DNA of 39,129 nucleotides from Candidatus Rokuibacteriota bacterium (GTDB lineage: Bacteria; Methylomirabilota; Methylomirabilia; Rokubacteriales; CSP1-6). The stretch lies in contig QHSX01000068.1 in assembly GCA_003221695.1 (NCBI GenBank), forward strand, positions 1 through 39,129. Reading direction: 5' to 3'. This document shows positions 33,971 through 39,129 of the stretch, piece by piece (within the stretch, counting starts at the first letter, position 1; each line of letters opens with the position of its first letter). Made by a program: the position numbers and the translations under genes. Below the pieces are notes generated by a model. The model searched no databases. It was not told the DNA's origin and saw only the letters and a program-made list of their open reading frames with translations.

Positions 33971-33986
33971 TCAGTGAATTCACTGA
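33971..33986. promoter_or_regulatory. 16-bp perfect palindrome TCAGTGAATTCACTGA
   Basis: It is a full two-fold-symmetric site without spacer, in the 230-bp gap between the diguanylate cyclase and the outer-membrane factor. Its symmetry and position fit a dimeric regulator's operator for the cyclase gene; it has no T-run. Confidence 0.5.
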
Positions 33987-34129
33987 GCCGCACCCCGCGT
34001 GCCCTACTCCCCTCTACTGCCGATGGGCGACCTCCGGGGAGCAGGGATTTGCGCTGCGGTGGCGGGGGCAGCTTCCGATGCCGAGCGTGGTCATGAGCGC
34101 GCATCGCATGTAGTTGCTCCTCCTCCTTC

Positions 34130-35581
34130 TCACTTCGTCGCGGCCTCGCCCTGCCACTGCGCGTCCGTCAGCGCCCAGCCGCCGCCGAGCGCCCGGTAGA
34201 GCTGGGCGTAGGCAAGCAGGCGGTTCTGCCGAATCTGGGCGAGTGCGTTCTGGGCGGGGTAGAGCTGCTGCTGGGCCTCGAGCACCTCGAAATAGTTTGC
34301 CAGGCCCTGCCGATAGCGATCCATCGCATGCTCGACGGCCTCCCCGAGCGCCTTCACCGCCATGTCCTGCGCCGTCTCGGCCGAGCTCAGCCGAGTCAGC
34401 CTGGTGAGTGCATCCGAGACCTCGCGCAGTGCGAGGAGGACAGTTTGCTCGAACTGCAGCCGTGCTTGGTCCCACTGTGCGACGGACGCGCGATAGGTTC
34501 CCAGCGTGCGCCCGGCGTTGAGGAGCGGCCCGCTCACGAGGCCCGAGACCGCCCAGATCGTCGCGCTTCCGCCCGTGAGTGCGGAGACCTCGGGGCTGGC
34601 GGTGCCGAGGAGCGCGGTCAGGCTGAGCTTGGGAAAGAACTCGGCCTTGGCGACGCCGATCCGCGCGTTGGCGCTCACGAGCGCCTGCTCCGCCTGGCGC
34701 AGATCGGGACGGCGCTCGAGCAAGGTCGACGGCAAGCCCGCCGGCACCGACGGCACGACGACCTGGTCGTACATTGGCTTGCCCCGCGCAATCGGGCCGG
34801 GCGCTTTGCCGAGCAGGGTGCTGATCTGGTTTTCCTTCGCGACGATATCGCTCTCGAGCTGCGGAATATTGGCCTGCGCGTCACTGAGCGCACCGAGCGC
34901 GCGCGACGTCTCGAGCTTCGACGCCACGCCGAGGTTGAGGCGATCGAGGAACAGATCGTACGTGCGCTGATAGGCCGCCGTGCTGTCGCGCGCGATCTGC
35001 AGGCGCACGTCGAGAGCGAGCAGCTCGAAGTACGCCTGGGCCAGGTCGCTGACCAGAGTCAGCCAGACAGCCCGGCGCGCGTCCTCGGTGGCCAGCAGGG
35101 CGGCGCGGGCTGCCTCGTTCAAGCGACGGATGCGGCCCCAGACGTCGAGCTCCCACGACATGATCGTCGAGGCGGAGTAGAAGTTGGTCGCATTGGGCAC
35201 CGGGCCGCCGGCTCCTCCCAGGACGCCGGGGCCCACCTTGGTCCTCGAGGCGCCGACGTTAGAGTTGAGTGACGGGAAGTAGTCGGAGCGCGCCACGCCG
35301 ACATTCGCGCGTGCCTCCTGCACACGCGCCGCGGCGATGGCGGCGTCGTAGTTGTTACGCAGAGCCTCCTGGATCAGCGTCTTCAAGATCGGATCCTGGA
35401 ACACCTCCCACCACGGCGCATCCGCGAACGACACCGCCTCCGGCGTCTCCTGGCCGCGGAACGTGGGCGGCTCGGCGACAGCGGGACGCTTGTAATCGGG
35501 ACCGATCGCGCAGCCGGCGATGAGCGCACCGGCGAGCACTGCTGTCGCGACGACCATCCAGTCGGAAGCCCGGGATCTCAC
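34130..35581 (-). CDS. Outer-membrane efflux factor (OprM/NodT type)
   Basis: This 483-residue lipoprotein has signal L-I-A-G-C24-A-I-G-P-D-Y-K-R-P, the hallmark of the NodT/OprM family. It contains the duplicated helical-hairpin region (Y-F-P-S-L-N, E-L-D-V-W-G-R-I-R-R, R-R-P-D-L-R-Q-A-E-Q). It forms the trimeric outer-membrane channel of the RND pump. Its start overlaps the pump gene's stop by 4 nt, so the two are coupled. No terminator is clear downstream. Confidence 0.95.
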   Translation of the reverse strand: MRSRASDWMVVATAVLAGALIAGCAIGPDYKRPAVAEPPTFRGQETPEAVSFADAPWWEVFQDPILKTLIQEALRNNYDAAIAAARVQEARANVGVARSDYFPSLNSNVGASRTKVGPGVLGGAGGPVPNATNFYSASTIMSWELDVWGRIRRLNEAARAALLATEDARRAVWLTLVSDLAQAYFELLALDVRLQIARDSTAAYQRTYDLFLDRLNLGVASKLETSRALGALSDAQANIPQLESDIVAKENQISTLLGKAPGPIARGKPMYDQVVVPSVPAGLPSTLLERRPDLRQAEQALVSANARIGVAKAEFFPKLSLTALLGTASPEVSALTGGSATIWAVSGLVSGPLLNAGRTLGTYRASVAQWDQARLQFEQTVLLALREVSDALTRLTRLSSAETAQDMAVKALGEAVEHAMDRYRQGLANYFEVLEAQQQLYPAQNALAQIRQNRLLAYAQLYRALGGGWALTDAQWQGEAATK

Positions 35582-38500
35582 GGGCGCGATCCACCCGCCG
35601 AAGGCTCGTCGCCGGCCCCGCCGGAAATCGCGGCCGGAGCGGAGATCGGCGGCGCGGCGGCGTGCGGCGACGTCCGACGGGAGCGCTCACTGACATAGAA
35701 GCTCACCGAGATGAAGAGACTGGCGATGAGCGTGTCGGTCAGCATCCCGCCGATCACGACGGTGCCGAGGATCCGGCGTCCAACCGCGCCGGCGCCGGAG
35801 GCGGTCCACAACGGCACGCAGCCCAGGATGAACGCGAACGAGGTCATGAAGAGGGCGCGCCGACGCACACGGACGCCTTCGAGCGCGGCGTCGACGAGCG
35901 ACATACCCCCCTCGTAGGCGACCTTGGCAAACTCGACGATGAGGATCGCGTTCTTGGCCGCGAGGCCGATCACCATGAGCAGGCCGATCTGCGAGAAGAC
36001 GTCGAGCTCGAGGCGGCGGAGCCAGAGCGCTCCGAGGGCGCCGAACATGGCGATGGGCGTGGCGAGAAGAACGGCGAACGGAAGCGTCCAGCTCTCGTAC
36101 AGGGCGGCCATGAGCAAGAACACCACCAGCACCGAGAAGGCGATCACCGCGCTCGCCGGCACCCCCTGGGAAGCTACCTGCTCCTGGAACGACATCCCCG
36201 AGTAGTCGAAGCCCATGTCGCGCGACATGGTTTGTGCGAATACCTCTTCGAGTGCCTGCATCCCCTGCCGGGTGGTGGACCCGGGTGCGAGAAGCCCGTT
36301 GATCTGCGCCGCGCGATACTCGTTGAACCGGGTCGTGAACTCCGGACCGTTGACCTCTCTCATCCGGACCAGCGTCGACAGCGGCACCGGCTGGCCCGCG
36401 GCGTTGCGCACATAGAACCGGCCGACGTTGTCGGCGTGGGTCCGGAACTCGCCCTCGGCCTGGACGTACACCTGCCACACTCGTCCGTACTGGTTGAAGT
36501 AGTTCACGAAGGCCCCTCCCAGGAAAGCCTGGAGGGCCTGGTACACCGAGGTCAGGGAGATGCCTTGCTTCAGAACCTTGTCGCGATCCACCTCGGCGAA
36601 GAACTGCGGCACACTCGGCAGCAGGGTCGTGAAGAGCCGCGCGAACTCAGGTCGCTTCCGGGCGGCGGCGAGAAACTTGTCCGTGTTCTCGGCGAGGAAC
36701 GCGGGATCCTTGCCGGAGCGATCCTCGAGGATGAAGGTCACGCCGCCGGATGTGCCGATACCAGGAATCGCAGGCGGCGAGAACGCGAAGACCTGAGCCT
36801 CGGCCACCCCGGCCAGCTTCTGGTTCAGCTGTCGGATGATCACGTCGGCCGTGAGCCCGTGCTTGTGGCGGGCGTCCCAGTCTTCCAGCGTGATGAAGTA
36901 GAACGAGTTGTAGGTCGTCGTGACCAGGCTCAGCAGGCTGAAGCCCGCCACGCCCGTGTAGTACTTGATGCCTGGTTGCGTCTTGAAGATCGCGTCGAGC
37001 TTGTCGTTGACCGCCGCGGTGCGGTCGAGCGAGGCGGCCATGGGAAGCTGGACGTTGACGAAGATGTAGCCCTGGTCCTCCTCCGGGACGAAACCACCTG
37101 GCAGCCGGATGCCGAGGAGGCCCGACACGGCCGCCGCGGCGAGCAGCAGGAGTATCGCGAAGGCGGCCTTGCGGATCAGGAAGCGACTCCCGTTAAGATA
37201 CCCGCCCATCACCCGCTCGAAGACGCGGTTGAACCCACGGAAGAACCACCCGAGCGGGCCGCGCATCTCGCGCCTCGGCCGCAGGAGCAGCGCCGAGAGC
37301 GCCGGGCTCAGCGTAAGGGCGTTGAAGGCCGAGATGAGCACGGACACCGCGATGGTGACCGCGAACTGTTGATACATCCGGCCGGTGATGCCCGGGATGA
37401 ACGCCGTCGGGATGAACACCGCGGCCATGACGAGGGCGATGGCCACGACCGGTCCCGACACCTCGTCCATCGCCTTCAGCGCCGCGTCGCGCGGGGAGAG
37501 GCCCTGCTCGATGTGTTGCTCGACGGCCTCGACGACCACGATGGCGTCGTCCACCACGAGGCCGATGGCCAGCACGAGGCCGAAGAGCGACAGCGTGTTG
37601 ATCGAGAATCCCAGCAGAGGAAAGACCATGAACGCGCCGACGAGCGCGACCGGCACCGCCAGCAGCGGGATGAGCGTCGCGCGGAAGCCCTGCAAGAAGA
37701 TGAAGACGACGAGGACGACCAGGACGAGCGCCTCGACGAGCGTCTTCGCGATCTCGCGAATCCCCGCGCTGACCGCCAAGGTCGTGTCGAGCGACGTGAC
37801 GTAGTCCAGGTCGGCGGGGAACCTGGCCTTGATCTCCTCCATCAGCTTCGTCGCCCCCTTCATGGTCTCGATGGCGTTCGAGCCGGGAAGCTGGTAGACG
37901 GCGATCAGCGCGGCCGGCTGACCATTCAGGCGGCCGCGCCGGATGTAGTTCTGCGCGCCGAGCTCCACGCGGGCGACGTCCTTGATTCGCACCAAGGCAC
38001 CGTCCGGCTTCGCCCGCACGACGACGTTCTCGAACTCCGCGAGGCTCTTCAAGCGCCCCTGCGCTAGCACCGTGTACGTGAACTCCTGCCCGCGCGGGAT
38101 CGGATCGCCACCCAGCTGGCCGGCCGGATTGACGGTGTTCTGCGCCTGCAGCGCACTGGCGATCTCGTTGACGGTGATGTCGAGCTTCGCGAGCGTGTCG
38201 GGATTGACCCAGAGCCGGATCGCGTACTGAGACGCGCCGAAAATCTGCACCTGGCCGATGCCGGGCACGCGCGTCATCGGGTCGTTGATGTTGACGTAGG
38301 CATAGTTGGCGAGGAACAACGGGTCGTACGTGCTCTTCGGCGAGTACAGCACGAACAGACCCAGCGGACTCGTCACGGATTTCGTGACGCTCACGCCCTG
38401 GTTCACGACGTCGGGCGGGAGCTGGGAGGCGGCCTGCGAGTATCTCAGGTTGGTGAGGACCTGGTCGACGCTCGGGTCGGTGGTGACGTCGAAATCGACC

Positions 38501-38775
38501 CGCAGCTGCATCTGGCTGCCGGCGCTCTGGTTGAGCGAGTACATGTACAGCATCTTGTCGACGCCGCTCATCTGCTGCTCGATCGGCGTGGCCACCGATT
38601 GCTCGAGCGTGACGGCATCGGCGCCCGGATACCGCGCGGTCAGCAGAATCTCCGGCGGCGCGATGTTGGGATAGAGCGCGATGGGGAGTTGCACCATCGC
38701 GACGACGCCGAGGATCACCATGAGGATGGAGATGACCATGGCGACGATGGGCCGGTTGATGAAGACCCTGGCCAT
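35578..38775 (-). CDS. RND multidrug efflux permease (HAE1/AcrB type)
   Basis: This 1065-residue inner-membrane transporter starts M-A-R-V-F-I-N-R-P-I-V-A-M-V. It has 12 helices, two large periplasmic loops and the proton-relay segment G-L-V-V-D-D-A-I-V-V-V-E in TM4. The duplicated A-A-K-N-A-I-L-I-V-E-F-A-K is in TM10-11. It exports hydrophobic drugs or organic compounds by proton antiport. It lies 7 nt downstream of the adaptor gene and overlaps the channel gene, so the operon order is adaptor-pump-channel. No regulator is visible inside the window. Confidence 0.97.
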   Translation of the reverse strand: MARVFINRPIVAMVISILMVILGVVAMVQLPIALYPNIAPPEILLTARYPGADAVTLEQSVATPIEQQMSGVDKMLYMYSLNQSAGSQMQLRVDFDVTTDPSVDQVLTNLRYSQAASQLPPDVVNQGVSVTKSVTSPLGLFVLYSPKSTYDPLFLANYAYVNINDPMTRVPGIGQVQIFGASQYAIRLWVNPDTLAKLDITVNEIASALQAQNTVNPAGQLGGDPIPRGQEFTYTVLAQGRLKSLAEFENVVVRAKPDGALVRIKDVARVELGAQNYIRRGRLNGQPAALIAVYQLPGSNAIETMKGATKLMEEIKARFPADLDYVTSLDTTLAVSAGIREIAKTLVEALVLVVLVVFIFLQGFRATLIPLLAVPVALVGAFMVFPLLGFSINTLSLFGLVLAIGLVVDDAIVVVEAVEQHIEQGLSPRDAALKAMDEVSGPVVAIALVMAAVFIPTAFIPGITGRMYQQFAVTIAVSVLISAFNALTLSPALSALLLRPRREMRGPLGWFFRGFNRVFERVMGGYLNGSRFLIRKAAFAILLLLAAAAVSGLLGIRLPGGFVPEEDQGYIFVNVQLPMAASLDRTAAVNDKLDAIFKTQPGIKYYTGVAGFSLLSLVTTTYNSFYFITLEDWDARHKHGLTADVIIRQLNQKLAGVAEAQVFAFSPPAIPGIGTSGGVTFILEDRSGKDPAFLAENTDKFLAAARKRPEFARLFTTLLPSVPQFFAEVDRDKVLKQGISLTSVYQALQAFLGGAFVNYFNQYGRVWQVYVQAEGEFRTHADNVGRFYVRNAAGQPVPLSTLVRMREVNGPEFTTRFNEYRAAQINGLLAPGSTTRQGMQALEEVFAQTMSRDMGFDYSGMSFQEQVASQGVPASAVIAFSVLVVFLLMAALYESWTLPFAVLLATPIAMFGALGALWLRRLELDVFSQIGLLMVIGLAAKNAILIVEFAKVAYEGGMSLVDAALEGVRVRRRALFMTSFAFILGCVPLWTASGAGAVGRRILGTVVIGGMLTDTLIASLFISVSFYVSERSRRTSPHAAAPPISAPAAISGGAGDEPSAGGSRP

Positions 38776-38782
38776 CGTCGGT

Positions 38783-39129
38783 CTACTTCGCCGCCGCGCT
38801 CGACTCCGCGGGCGCGTTCGCCGCCAGCCGGACTTTCTGGCCGGCGCGTACCCGGTCGCCTCCCTCGACGACGACCCGCTCGCCGGGCTTCAGCCCCTCG
38901 GTCACCATCCACAACGAGCCAACTCGCACGTCGACCTTGATCTTGCGGATGTCGACCGTGTCGTCGGCGCGGACCACGGCGACCTGATGAATGCCCTGCA
39001 CGTCCTGGACGGCACGCTGCGGGATCAAGAGCGCGGCCTTCTTCACCTCGACGACGGCGCGGACCTTGGCGTACTGGCCGGGCCGCAGCAGATTGCCCGG
39101 GTTCGGAAACACCCCTCGCGCGAGCACGG
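38783..39129 (-). CDS. RND efflux periplasmic adaptor (5' partial)
   Basis: Only the C-terminal ~115 residues are visible; the start lies beyond the right edge. N-P-G-N-L-L-R-P-G-Q-Y-A-K-V, I-P-Q-R-A-V-Q-D, V-V-E-G-G-D-R-V-R-A-G-Q-K-V are the beta-barrel and membrane-proximal segments of MexA/AcrA-type adaptors. An Ala/Ser tail ends at TAG. It bridges pump and channel. Confidence 0.92.
   Translation of the reverse strand, partial: VLARGVFPNPGNLLRPGQYAKVRAVVEVKKAALLIPQRAVQDVQGIHQVAVVRADDTVDIRKIKVDVRVGSLWMVTEGLKPGERVVVEGGDRVRAGQKVRLAANAPAESSAAAK

Noticed and set aside
35662-38067. 801-residue plus-strand frame opposite the RND pump
   Set aside because: Composed mostly of Asp, Glu, Arg, His and Gly; it mirrors the pump codons.

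Overview
The window is GC-rich, roughly two-thirds G+C by eye, with dense gene packing and very long antisense open frames. The gene set is that of a Gram-negative-type bacterium: an RND efflux pump with an outer-membrane factor, lipoproteins, SecA, rhomboid and paired M16 peptidases. The combination of PA2778-type peptidase, GYD protein, TIGR03619-type luciferase-like oxidoreductase and arginine-rich small proteins reminds me of uncultured soil lineages such as Rokubacteria/Methylomirabilota. That placement is an inference from gene style, not a computed assignment.

Layout. (1) 1-5.4 kb is an accessory zone with a few intact genes (C39-like peptidase with TPRs, luciferase-like oxidoreductase, GlcG/HbpS-like protein, GYD protein). 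Between them lie gene relics: an IS1380-type transposase scrap, a twice-frameshifted PIN toxin beside an intact antitoxin, and gene tails. (2) 5.5-15.1 kb, minus strand, is a housekeeping block: two M16 peptidases, rhomboid, tlyA and nadK joined by 1-4 nt overlaps, then recN and secA. (3) 15.4-17.9 kb, plus strand, holds an exported protein made of eighteen 27-bp repeats closed by a strong terminator. It is followed by a trypsin-like protease fused to a rhodanese domain whose active-site loop contains an in-frame TGA. (4) 17.9-22.6 kb holds a PcaB/PurB-type lyase with a HIT protein, a 50-residue zinc-ribbon protein, a deleted Clp-fold protease, a hydantoinase-like amidohydrolase divergent from a Cys-less isochorismatase-fold protein, and an Arg-rich small protein. 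(5) 22.7-29.8 kb is a surface or saccharide set: GT39-like transferase, asparagine synthase, SixA-like phosphatase, SGNH hydrolase and sugar-phosphate nucleotidyltransferase, with an Hsp20 relic between. (6) 30-39 kb holds an amino-acid-type binding protein, a MEDS/PAS/GGDEF diguanylate cyclase and an RND efflux operon cut by the window end.

The most interesting signal is the rhodanese loop at 17741-17743. TGA lies exactly where related DedA-type rhodanese domains carry the second Cys of a C-x-C-P motif. The frame stays open and rhodanese-like for 49 more codons and ends on the stop of the converging neighbour. A 5-bp hairpin sits at bacterial SECIS distance. I read it as a candidate selenoprotein. 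Second is the repeat protein at 15407-16309. Several other loci look like recent decay (toxin, Clp-fold protease, Hsp20) or unusual initiation (asparagine synthase with ATC before its catalytic Cys).
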